NCBI GenBank assembly: GCA_004151065.3
Contig: NWUY0300002637.1
Coordinates: 7,889-18,182, forward strand
Length of the DNA stretch: 10,294 bases
Reading direction: 5' to 3'
Source: Larix sibirica
Lineage: Eukaryota > Streptophyta > Pinopsida > Pinales > Pinaceae
A model generated the notes under the pieces. It worked only from the letters and a program-made list of their open reading frames with translations. It made no database searches and had not been told where the DNA came from. Numbering within the stretch: position 1 is the stretch's first letter; every line of letters begins with the position of its first letter. Made by a program: the position numbers and the translations under genes. Below, piece by piece: positions 1 to 7,109 of the stretch.

Positions 1-16
1 TAATATTTGTTAACCA

Positions 17-51
<35 letters not shown>

Positions 52-227
52 CAAAATGTTTTTTATTTTATTTTTTAATAAACTTTGTCTTGTTGTTAAA
101 TCTAGTGATACAATAAATTAGAGTTCACATCATTCAGTAATGGAGCAAAACTTTATAGGAAATCTTTTCACAATGTGAAACAAACATCATGTATAACAAA
201 TGTACATGGAGCACAACTCCAAGATAA
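1..227. other. AT-rich flank of the left LINE with a (TA)n microsatellite
   Basis: No gene is visible here. A pure TA dinucleotide run lies at about 21-49, followed by T/A-rich sequence. The stretch ends at the insertion site of the left LINE. Joining 1-243 to 3078 onward gives the presumed pre-insertion locus, so this DNA and the DNA after 3077 were once contiguous. Confidence 0.7.
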
Positions 228-243
228 ATAAGAGAGATGAGTT
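228..243. repeat. Left target-site duplication of the + strand LINE
   Basis: The 16-base string ATAAGAGAGATGAGTT occurs here and again, without mismatch, at 3062-3077. Sequence before the left copy and after the right copy is unrelated. The right copy follows directly on a short A run. An exact repeat of this length flanking a LINE-like body with an A tail is the expected footprint of target-primed reverse transcription. Confidence 0.88.
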
Positions 244-532
244 CAATGATAATGCTGCAACACAGCTAAATCATTATGGACAGCCATGGAGGTTTTCTCT
301 ATAACATAGCTAATGGCGTAGCCTTAGTGTTCCTTTGTAACCCCTCTATGCGGGTTGGCGGGTAATCATGAATGGTATAGAGGTGTTTTTGGGAGGTTAA
401 GTGGGCGAATGATGGGTCGTTATAGAACCTAGGGTTTAGTTGAGTTTTATGATAGTGGAGTCTGAGTGGGTGTCGGAATTGGAACCTTGAAGGGGGTGTC
501 GGCTGTTTCCGGCTGTTATTGTATATCTAGGA
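244..532 (+). other. 5' leader of the left LINE (putative 5' UTR or internal promoter region)
   Basis: This stretch lies between the left TSD and the first ATG of the ORF1-like frame at 533. It is rich in G and T, unlike the flanking AT-rich DNA. It holds only short frames, for example ATG 276 to TAA 363-365 (29 residues), and none is recognisable. By position it should be the 5' UTR, where L1-type elements carry an internal RNA polymerase II promoter; no motif proves this. It could also be decayed ORF1 sequence. Confidence 0.45.
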
Positions 533-919
533 ATGGAACCCAGTCCTGACTCGTCGGTGGTGGAATCTTCGGGGAGGGAACAAAACTCAGATGAGTGGTG
601 GGTTGCGGCAAGGGTGCTTAAGCCTGACGAGGAATATAGGAACATGTGGAAGGCTCGTGCCTCACATGTGGGTTAGAAGCCTAGGAAAGAGACAGATTCT
701 CTTGTGAGTCTGGCCGTTGGGCAGAAAACATTATCTCAGCATTTCGGTGAGACTAGGGTTTGTAGGAATTCAGAGGAGGGCTCTACAATACCTGATATAA
801 TTCCTATGGAGGTACCCATCTCAAGGCCTGGCTCTCAGACTGTCCAGAGACTTCCAAGGGTGGTATCGAACCAAAAAAAAAAAAGTGGCGTATGTGGGAA
901 AAAGGAGTTGATCTATTGA
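533..919 (+). pseudogene. ORF1-like fragment of the left LINE
   Basis: A frame runs from ATG 533-535 to TGA 917-919, with one internal TAG at 674-676, giving about 128 codons. The frame upstream is closed by TGA at 488-490. The translation is hydrophilic and low in hydrophobic clusters. It begins MEPSPDSSVVESSGREQ, and later contains a K/R-E-T-D segment and a lysine run encoded by the A12 tract at about 873-884. No DUF4283 fold or zinc knuckle is visible. By position, upstream of ORF2-derived sequence in the same element, it should be part of the ORF1 (RNA-binding, gag-like) protein, either the acidic or serine-rich N-terminus or a linker. I do not recognise the family from sequence alone. 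Reading on past 919 meets RT sequence in the same phase, so the frame ends near the deletion scar. Confidence 0.45.
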
Positions 920-943
920 TGGACCTGGCTCTCAGACTGTCCA
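827..943 (+). repeat. 20-bp direct repeat spanning the ORF1/RT junction
   Basis: The 20-mer CCTGGCTCTCAGACTGTCCA occurs at 827-846 and again at 924-943, 97 bases apart. The first copy is read in the ORF1-like frame as P-G-S-Q-T-V-Q. The second lies one base out of that phase and is read as part of W-L-S-D-C-P, directly before K-S-I-L, which fits RT sequence. The 77 bases between include the A12 tract. The repeat marks the internal deletion scar, either as a templated duplication made during rejoining or as a trace of template switching. Confidence 0.75.
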
Positions 944-1565
944 AAGTCTATATTATCCAGTATTCGAAAGAAAAATCATCATTTTATCTAGGTAGGGAAT
1001 GGAAAATCAAAGATACATTTAGTGGATTGGGCCAAGTTAGCTAGACCCTTTGCACAGGGTGGATAGGAAATACAAAATATCTTCTCCTTCTCAATAGCCT
1101 TACTAGGCAAAATGCTTTGGCGTGCAATATCAGTTGGATGCATCTGGGGTAGCATTTTAAAAGATAGATACTTTGGGAAGCTATCAATGACACATTGGTT
1201 AAGATCCAGGTGAAAAATAAAAAGGGAATTTCAAACATATGGCGGGATTTCTCTTCTCCTTCTCAGTGGTGGCGCATTAGCTGGCCTGGTTTCCTGGCAA
1301 TGGTCGACATATTTTATTAGTAGAGGATCCAATTGTGGGAGGTCCAGTTAAATTCAAGCTCTCGGATTCATTGGTCTATCATCTGAGATGTAGGGGATAC
1401 TACACTCTTTATTACATCCTCATAAAAAATAGTCCGACTGCAAGGTTTAATTCTTCACTTAGCGCCTCTCAGTTGGGTTTGACTGGTTCTTTGGCAGATG
1501 AATGGAGAACATATACATCCTAACTGTATCGTACAAATATCCAGCTAGTGGAAGTTGATGACTGA
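923..1565 (+). pseudogene. Reverse transcriptase C-terminal tail and linker of ORF2 (left LINE), decayed
   Basis: Similarity to plant L1 ORF2 begins at about 923-965 with a ...PKSILSSIRKK... stretch, the segment after the RT palm domain. It continues with KIHLVDWAKLARPFAQGG and ALLGKMLWRAISVG, matching the usual 'W..++ PK..GGLGI....N.ALL.KWLWR' region. It then runs through THWLR, NIWRDF, a decayed WLAW..GNG, and VEDPIVGG..KLSDSL..HLR..GYYTL to LGLTGSLADEW. The frame moves twice: positions with remainder 2 (mod 3) up to about 1210, remainder 1 around 1217-1250, then remainder 0 onward. Stops replace expected residues at 1278-1280, 1521-1523 and 1563-1565. The fingers and palm with the catalytic aspartates are absent. 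Product: inactive remnant of ORF2p. Confidence 0.78.
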
Positions 1566-2162
1566 CTTCTTTGGTCATGGAACACCAAGGACGAATCCAT
1601 TGCTGCTAAATTGGCTTACGAAGCAATCTGTTCATATTCACTTTGGATTGGGAATTGGTGGCATGTTTGTTGTTGGAAATTGAGCATTCCACTCAAAGTC
1701 AAAATATTTATGTGGATTTTGCTTGAGGGCAAGATCTTGATTTGGAAAAATCTACAAAAGCAGGGGCTTCTAGGCCCAAACATATGCTCCCTCTGTCACC
1801 TTGAGGCCGAAAATTTCGATCAACTTTTTGTTACTTGTCCTTTTACGGTGAGAGTTTGGGAATCTATTGGTTCTCCTTCCAATTTTCTTTTGGCTGGGCC
1901 TTATATCCCTTTACATGAGAGGTTCGGAACTGTCTTTTCTTTAGATAATCTTTCGAGGGAGTTGGCTTGTCTGGCCTCTTGGGAAATTTAGAAATCGTGA
2001 AATCGTGTGATATTTGAAAACCTTCGCTCTGATCCGTGCCGTGTGGCATATTCAGTTATATCACTCTCAAAGGAATATGGTTACTCGCAGAAGGTGAGAC
2101 TACAGCCTGTGGACTAGCTTACTTGGCCACCTCTACTTCTTCGTTCGGGTAATCGGGCATGA
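1566..2162 (+). pseudogene. zf-RVT domain and following linker of ORF2 (left LINE)
   Basis: In the same frame as the preceding linker, LLWSW is followed by AAKLAYEAI, the usual start of plant zf-RVT (zinc-binding in reverse transcriptase). Then come a W-K-L-x-I-P-x-K-V-K-I-F-M-W core, LLGPNICSLC with the C-x2-C pair, and F-V-T-C-P-F. The histidine normally found in the 'HLF..CPF' motif is glutamine here (CAA at 1821-1823), so the zinc site is already damaged. The clean part closes at TAG 1989-1991. The frame then resumes with KS-stop-NRVIFENL, matching the plant 'W..WK.RN..IF' motif, and stops again at 1998-2000, 2115-2117 and 2160-2162. Stops standing for Trp or Arg suggest C-to-T decay and not frame loss. 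Confidence 0.85.
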
Positions 2163-2597
2163 TTTGATGGTGTTGCTCTGGTATCTTCGGTTCAGTGTGG
2201 TGCTGGGGCTTATATCGAATGTGACAATGACGATTTGTTCAGGCTATGGATGAGCGGTGGCTTTGGAACTAATACGAAAGGTGAATTATTGGCTTTATGG
2301 CTGGTTTTATTTTTCACTACACAGTCCAATATAACTTTGGATCAGATTGCTGGTGATGCATCAACTATTGCAAATTGGGATGACTTCGACTCCACTATCA
2401 ATGCATTAGCCCTCACTTCTTGGTTGGACCAGACCAGGATTCTCTTGGGACTCTTCCCAGATACTTCCATCATCCACATTTTTTGGGAACATAACATAAT
2501 AGCTTATGAACTTTCTTGTCGTGGCCTTTCGGCTGGGGAGGGCCTTCTATTTTATGAGATTCAAATGGGAGAGGCTGCGACATTGTCCGGCCACTAG
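2163..2597 (+). pseudogene. RNase H domain at the ORF2 C-terminus (left LINE)
   Basis: A frame in phase with zf-RVT starts with F-D-G at 2163-2171 and runs to TAG 2595-2597. The plant LINE RNase H (RVT_3-like) layout is clear: first catalytic Asp in FDG (2166-2168), Glu in KGELLAL (2283-2285, 39 residues on), Asp in AGDAS (2355-2357), and the terminal motif HNIIAYELSCRG, where the usual A-D-x-L-S aspartate is Tyr (TAT at 2505-2507). The domain would degrade the RNA strand of RNA:DNA hybrids during cDNA synthesis. With the last metal-binding residue lost it is expected to be inactive. It is the best-preserved stretch of this element, about 144 codons without an internal stop, although it has no credible start codon of its own. 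Confidence 0.87.
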
Positions 2598-2673
2598 ATA
2601 TTATTCAATTGTTGAGTAGTCCCACTTTTTTTGTTCTCACTGGTCTGTCCTTTTTCTTCACTCTAGCGGCTTT

Positions 2674-2935
2674 AGCGTTTATATAATGGCTTCTCACTTT
2701 CTGTTTTTCTTCACTTTCGAATTTCAGAAGTCTTGGAGCTATTGTGAGGATTGGTATATCCTGGCTTTGTAATTTATGTAAGGCTATGACGTCTTCAGCG
2801 TATATTTATTTTTAGCTTCTCTCTTTCTGTTTTTTTATTCTCTTTGGACTGTTGGCGGTCTTGGAGCACCTTTGAGGATTGGTATATCTTGGTTAGTTTA
2901 GGTGCTACTATTGTTTCTTCTATGATGTGGATTGG
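2674..2935 (+). repeat. Tandem repeat, unit about 123-128 bp, inside the LINE 3' UTR
   Basis: Two imperfect units line up: AGCG at 2674 and 2797, GCTTCTC at 2689 and 2815, GTCTTGGAGC at 2730 and 2858, and GAGGATTGGTATATC at 2746 and 2874. The offset grows from 123 to 128 bp through small indels. A third partial echo (GATTGGTATCTCC) follows near 2930. The repeat lies wholly inside the element, between the ORF2 stop and the A tail. Confidence 0.78.
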
Positions 2936-3015
2936 TATCTCCGTTTGGATTCATTGATGGGTTTTGTGAGTTTCTGTGTTATTTTGGGACTATGTTGGGA
3001 CTATCCTGTAATCTA

Positions 3016-3041
3016 TTTATACTTTTAATATTAAGTATAAA
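3016..3041 (+). promoter_or_regulatory. Terminal stem-loop of the LINE 3' UTR
   Basis: TTTATACTT (3016-3024) and AAGTATAAA (3033-3041) are perfect 9-base complements around an 8-base loop. The structure sits 13 bases before the A tail. Some LINE reverse transcriptases recognise a 3'-terminal hairpin of their own RNA, and its position here fits such a role. The stem is AT-only except for one pair, so chance cannot be excluded. Confidence 0.45.
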
Positions 3042-3061
3042 CTTTTTTCGTGTGAAAAAAG

Positions 3062-3077
3062 ATAAGAGAGATGAGTT
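3062..3077. repeat. Right target-site duplication of the + strand LINE
   Basis: This is an exact 16-base match to 228-243, immediately after the A run. Host sequence resumes at 3078 (ACACAATAAATTC). Confidence 0.88.
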
Positions 3078-4326
3078 ACACAATAAATTCTTAAAGAATA
3101 AGAGAATCTCCTTTAAATACTCAATACATTCATATATCCAATTCACAAATTCCTCTCAAGAATGACTACATGACCTCTATATATACATATCTACATTACA
3201 CATGTGGACCCTTCGTTATCCAAGCCACTATTACATATACATTTATTTCATTATATATGCATTTAACACCATATATGGTCATATTATATACCTTTAACAC
3301 CATATATGCGCCCTTGGGTCATAACAATGGAACTTTGATTGCGTTTGAAATTTCTACTAATTCTTATCAAATTTGCAGCTGAAAAGAGAATATTTTATTA
3401 TAAGATTAACTTACTCCATTTCAAAACATATTGTAATATACAAATTTATATGATTGTATAGCACACATAACAGTATTGAGAAAAAAGAAAGGAATCTTCA
3501 TTGCGATAGAGGTTATTCTCAAATTTTTTTATCATGGGGATCATCTTCAAGATATTAGACTTAGTGATGTAGTGAAGTTGTGTGCTCTAGACAACACACA
3601 CCATTAATTTTACTAGGTTTTATTGTTTATGTTGTGCTCATCATCATAAAAAATACAAGTTTTCAAAATAATTTGTTACAAGGAAATCAAGATGTATATA
3701 TCCCCCATATTTGCATTTGTATTATTTAAAGAAACGTAAAATTTAAACAAAATCAGTATTGTTTATGTGTGAAGGTTTTACAAATTGGTGAGAGGATATA
3801 ATGTGCCTTTGGTTTTATCTAGTAAATTGGTCACTAATTTGCTAACATGGTCTCAATTACATCCTAGAGGTTCTTAAGGTTCCTTCTTGTACTATCAACT
3901 CCCTTAAAATCATCGTCTATCTTATAATAAATCATGATCCGTTTCCATATTATACCAATCTCTATTTTTATGATCACTTGTTGGGAAGTCCTTGATAGTA
4001 ACATTGGCATAGGTATGTGTTGTCACTTCATTTGAAATATGTTTTCATAACTTCTTATTCATTTCATTTCCTTTTACATCAATCCAATTGGAGGCTAAGT
4101 TTTCCTCTCTTTGGTTTACATATTCACATTTGATCCTATATATTCACCAACTTGTCTACAATATATTTTCTTGATCTTTATATGTTGTTAAAAAAAAAAT
4201 TTGGAAATATCTTTCAAATCAGGGGATCCCCTTAAGTAGGATGTTCATAAGTCAACTAAATGTAGAAGAAATATCACATGATGTTAAGAAAGCATGCTAT
4301 ATCAAGCCGATAGTGATACTTTTAGA
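3078..4326. other. AT-rich intergenic DNA, no gene seen
   Basis: No frame here resembles a protein. A 70-codon + frame at 3170-3382 is low-complexity and spans a short repeat: the 16-mer TTTAACACCATATATG at 3262-3277 recurs at 3293-3308 (period 31). An A run lies near 4190-4200. This may be old transposon debris, but no domain supports it. Confidence 0.6.
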
Positions 4327-4464
4327 GTCACCTCCAAGAACCAAGGGATTGACACTATATCCATTATTGAATTCATTCAACAAGCTTCCTTGTCGTTAGT
4401 GACCTCCAACAACCAAGTGAATTACCCTAGATCCATCACAAGTGAGTGACCTTCAACAACCAAG
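4327..4464. repeat. Degenerate dispersed repeat, three copies of a 19-bp motif
   Basis: The motif GTGACCTCCAACAACCAAG stands at 4399-4417, with near copies at 4327-4345 (GTCACCTCCAAGAACCAAG) and 4446-4464 (GTGACCTTCAACAACCAAG). Spacing is 72 and 47 bp. Linked words such as TACCCTAGATCC and GACCCTAGATCC follow (near 4425 and 4490), suggesting an older, longer tandem unit broken by indels. No coding role is seen. Confidence 0.55.
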
Positions 4465-4957
4465 TTATTGGCACTAGGGCCTTAGTGTGTGACCCTAGAT
4501 CCTTGGTGACCACATATAAATATAGATGCCATGCCCCTTTTTGGAACCCTATTATGGATTGTGATGTTATACATGTCTTATGTATTCATTAGCACTTAAA
4601 ACATGTGTGTTGTGTGGATATGCACAAGATATTCATATGGAGAATTGAGAGGCTATTAGCTCTTGGATTAGTCAGTAAACCCACATAAATTTTTGGATCC
4701 ATGATTAGTCAAATGACCAGTATTTTGAGTTTTATGTCATCTACCTTAATTGTGTCATAGTAAAGTGAAATATAATCATCAAGTGCTCTAAAGATTAGTT
4801 GATTTGGACCTCTTTTCAGGTTCATTTTTTGACCATTTTCCCCTAAAATCCGGTCAGAATTGTTGGAATCACAGATATAAGGTGTTGAGATTAAACAATC
4901 TAGGTAAAATATAGGGTTTTCGGAGCGCATGTAATTCAAAAATAAATTTTGAATAAT
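4465..4957. other. Unassigned AT-rich DNA
   Basis: A 76-codon minus frame at 4709-4939 is the only sizeable open stretch. Its translation matches no family that I recognise, and it has no neighbouring signal, so I do not call a gene. Nothing else stands out. Confidence 0.5.
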
Positions 4958-4998
4958 GAAAATTTATGATCTAATCAAAAATTAGATCATCAAATTTC
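4958..4998. repeat. AT-rich imperfect inverted repeat
   Basis: Arms at 4958-4975 and 4981-4998 surround a 5-base CAAAA spacer. The inner ten bases (ATGATCTAAT / ATTAGATCAT) pair perfectly and the outer part pairs with one mismatch or slip. It could be a small palindromic MITE remnant or a chance AT-rich hairpin. Confidence 0.6.
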
Positions 4999-5073
4999 AT
5001 CAGTAATCATTGGAAAAATCAAAATCATCTAATCAATATTAAACAACTACTATCATTATTAAAAATATATATT

Positions 5074-5119
5074 ATTTTATTATTATAAATTTAAATTTAA
5101 AAAAATTGAATAATAAAAT
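5074..5119. repeat. Second AT-rich inverted repeat
   Basis: ATTTTATTATT (5074-5084) and AATAATAAAAT (5109-5119) are perfect 11-base complements separated by 24 bases of A/T. The region is almost pure A/T, so this is weak evidence for anything beyond composition. Confidence 0.45.
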
Positions 5120-5240
5120 GATGGCTCATCTAATTGCACATCAAAAATAAATAAATTAACTATCCACTTTAAGTTCACAAAAGTAAGTGGCCGACTTATT
5201 GTGTGTAGATGAAACACATCCTCCTAAGTGTGAGGAGAAG

Positions 5241-5740
5241 GGGTTTTGTCCTCCATCTCTATCAATTGACTTATCAGTAGATGGGACGTGTGAAGTTTTT
5301 CATGCACCACTTAAAATCCACTTATCGAAGTGGAGGGAGAATCATGCATCCAAATAGAAGAATGCATCAAGGTTGGGTGTGAATGCCTTTTGTTTTATAT
5401 TTAATATCCATTATTATAAGGCCAATGCAATTGACTTTAATAAAACAAAACCAACAGAAGGGGGCACTTACTTGGTGATCGCTTTTTAGGTGGAATTGTC
5501 CCCCATCTCTATCATTTAACTTGTGGGTTGATGGGACATAAAAGACTTAGAATCCACTTATCCCACTAGAGGGAGAATCATGCATGGAAATGAAACATGT
5601 TGAAACATTTTAAAATGGTAGTCAAAGGTTGGTTGTGATAGTCATTCTTAATTAATATTTATTATTATCGAGCAGTCTAATGTAATTGATTTTAATAACA
5701 CAAAATCAATTGAAGGTGGTACTTACTTTAATGAAATAAA
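5241..5740. repeat. Imperfect tandem duplication, unit about 250 bp
   Basis: Copy 1 (about 5241-5490) and copy 2 (about 5491-5740) share ordered landmarks: CCATCTCTATCA (offset 250), GATGGGAC, ATCCACTTATC, GGGAGAATCATGCAT (5335 vs 5571, offset 236), the AATTGA[C/T]TTTAATAA word (offset 255), and a GG-G-CACTTACTT-like end. Copy 2 lacks a segment of about 20 bp near its middle. A further short echo of the end (TCAATTAAAGGTGGCACTTA at 5742 onward, 36 bp after its partner at 5706) extends the array. No open frame crosses it. Confidence 0.75.
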
Positions 5741-5774
5741 GTCAATTAAAGGTGGCACTTATTTGGTCATGAAG

Positions 5775-6345
5775 GTTGATTATGGAAAGTGATTATTGAG
5801 TGAATTTATGAAAATGAGTAACACTTTCAATGAAATGTGGTAATGAAAATTTGGTATTTTACATATTTTTTTTAGATTAAAGCTTTCAAAACTTATATAA
5901 GTCTTCTGAAGTTTGATGTGTAATAAAAAAAGTTGTAGAGAATTGCATTGTATTTCTAACATTTTTTTCAAGAAAATATTAGTATCATTTAATGTGCCAA
6001 ATTTACATTTAAATAAATGTTTATACTTGCAAATTTAAAGAAAAATCAGCAAGTGAGTTTTGTTCCTCTTAACTAATTCAATATTCAATATAAATCAAAA
6101 TAGAATAGGATAATCTACATGCAATGTAGCAAATCTCACTATTTTTTTTTAATTTTAATTTTAATTTTTAAATTATATTTTATAACTTTTAAAAGAAATT
6201 AAATAAATATTATAATATAAAATCGAAAGTGTGAAAATAATATGCCATTAGATAGATAATTCATATTGGAATCCATTTGCCTTAACTAGGCCATCTAAGA
6301 TGAATGAGATGATAAGGTTTCATACTTAGGAAGTTGCACCTATAG
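5775..6345. other. Very AT-rich intergenic DNA, no gene seen
   Basis: Low-complexity A/T tracts are common, including a TTTTAATTTTAATTTT-type run near 6140-6170. A 63-codon minus frame at 5780-5971 is Leu/Ile/Asn-rich, as random AT-rich frames are, and I reject it as a gene. Confidence 0.6.
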
Positions 6346-6407
6346 AAAATCCTACATGGTTGGAATTCATCGATTTAAAATCCTACAAGGTTGGAATTCA
6401 TTGATTT
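6346..6407. repeat. 31-bp tandem duplication
   Basis: 6346-6376 and 6377-6407 are adjacent 31-base units that differ at two positions (CCTACATGG/CCTACAAGG and CATCG/CATTG). Both contain TTGGAATTCAT. This is a young-looking local duplication. Confidence 0.85.
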
Positions 6408-6436
6408 AAGTACTTTATCGAGGGTTATATGGTGCT

Positions 6437-6565
6437 ATGGAGCCAATTATCTTTTTAAATCTTACAAACCTTTATGGTGGTTAAAAATATAGCTTATGGA
6501 GCTAATTATCTTTTTAACCATACAAATATTTTATAACGAGTTTTCTTTGTTAAAAAGGATAGCTT
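6437..6565. repeat. 59-bp tandem duplication with a diverged second copy
   Basis: Unit 1 (6437-6495) begins ATGGAGCCAATTATCTTTTT and ends in ATAGCTT. Unit 2 (6496-6565) begins ATGGAGCTAATTATCTTTTT and ends in ATAGCTT. The second is lengthened by about 11 bases. It lies 30 bp after the 31-bp duplication, so this short interval is prone to slippage or replication errors. Confidence 0.75.
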
Positions 6566-6854
6566 AATTTAGGTCCATAGCGATAAAGTTGTATTTTTAA
6601 TTAAAAAAATCCAAATACAAATATTCTATAAACATCAAATAAAAGAAATAAAAATAAAAACATATGTTAAGCCAATTCTTAATATTTTATTATTTAGCAA
6701 GGTTACACACATTCTATCATGGGAGAGTTAGTTGGAGACACACATGCCATTTAAAAGGTTCATTATACACATGTAACGAATTTTCATAGTTTTCAAAATC
6801 AATTAATTGTACATGGTTTTCCCTTCCAACATTGGTTTTACTTTCCTACTTGTG
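6566..6854. other. AT-rich DNA flanking the 3' end of the right LINE
   Basis: No gene or clear repeat is visible. It ends at the T9 run that I read as the A tail of the minus-strand LINE. Confidence 0.5.
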
Positions 6855-7109
6855 TTTTTTTTTACGTTATATATATATATATATATGAAAAAAACATTCC
6901 TAAAGTGCTTTAAAACACTTTTACAAAAATATATTTGCATCAAGTTTTGATATCTTGCTGACGAAAAAACTCTCAAAGTAGAATTATATTTTTATAATTA
7001 TTACATAAGAAGGGCCTTGGTTTGATTAAAAATAAAATAAACTTCAGCCTCTATCTTCTATCTCCAAATAAACAATTAGACACCCTTCTTTATCACTTGT
7101 GAAGTAATT
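6855..7109 (-). other. 3' UTR and A tail of the right LINE
   Basis: This stretch follows the RNase H stop (TCA at 7110-7112 on the + strand). T9 at 6855-6863 reads as A9 on the minus strand and is the likely tail. A TA microsatellite (6868-6886) lies just inside it. No frame is of interest. The end is inferred from the tail only. Confidence 0.5.
6902..6921 (-). promoter_or_regulatory. 20-bp near-palindrome near the 3' end of the right LINE
   Basis: AAAGTGCTTTAAAACACTTT pairs with itself at all but one position pair; on the minus-strand RNA the odd pair becomes a U-G wobble. It lies about 38 bases before the A tail, the region where the left element also has a stem-loop. It may be a 3' recognition hairpin. 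The sequence differs from that of the left element. Confidence 0.4.

Larger units (their letters stand above)
2598..3060 (+). other. 3' UTR of the left LINE with a short A tail
   Basis: This pyrimidine-rich, T-heavy stretch follows the ORF2 stop and ends in A6 (3055-3060) directly before the right TSD. It contains tandem repeat units and a terminal stem-loop, listed separately. A frame of 77 codons at 2932-3165 crosses the element border and the TSD, so it is not a gene. Confidence 0.75.
244..3061 (+). mobile_element. Internally deleted plant LINE (L1-type) retrotransposon, bounded by TSDs
   Basis: The body between the two 16-bp repeats is about 2.8 kb. It is visibly less AT-rich than its surroundings and reads, left to right, as 5' leader, ORF1-like fragment, RT C-terminal tail, zf-RVT, RNase H, 3' UTR and short A tail. 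Full-length plant L1 elements are usually about 6-7 kb with an endonuclease and a complete RT in ORF2; neither the endonuclease nor the RT catalytic core is present. Because both ends are defined by the TSD, the missing part is internal and not a simple 5' truncation. Several in-frame stops and at least two frameshifts show that the copy is dead. The exact 5' end could be off by a base or two, because the TSD and A tail share A residues. Confidence 0.85.

Noticed and set aside
436-645. 69-codon minus frame near the left LINE 5' end
   Set aside because: It is antisense to the ORF1-like frame and leader, with no recognisable motif.
1041-1238. 65-codon minus frame
   Set aside because: It is antisense to the RT C-terminal tail (KMLWRAISVG region).
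1864-2049. 61-codon minus frame
   Set aside because: It is antisense to the end of zf-RVT and the linker.
2932-3165. 77-codon + frame
   Set aside because: It crosses the LINE 3' UTR, the A tail and the target-site duplication, so it cannot be a conserved gene.
3170-3382. 70-codon + frame, Tyr/Thr-rich
   Set aside because: It is built on a 31-bp-period repeat and AT-rich sequence, and no family is recognised.
4709-4939. 76-codon minus frame
   Set aside because: No recognisable domain, no flanking gene structure, and a length expected by chance in this much non-coding DNA.
5780-5971. 63-codon minus frame
   Set aside because: Its Ile/Leu/Asn/Lys composition is typical of random frames in very AT-rich DNA.
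6837-6863. Target-site duplication for the minus-strand LINE
   Set aside because: I looked for the bases left of the T9 run in 9830-10294 and saw no convincing match; the 5' end may be outside the window.
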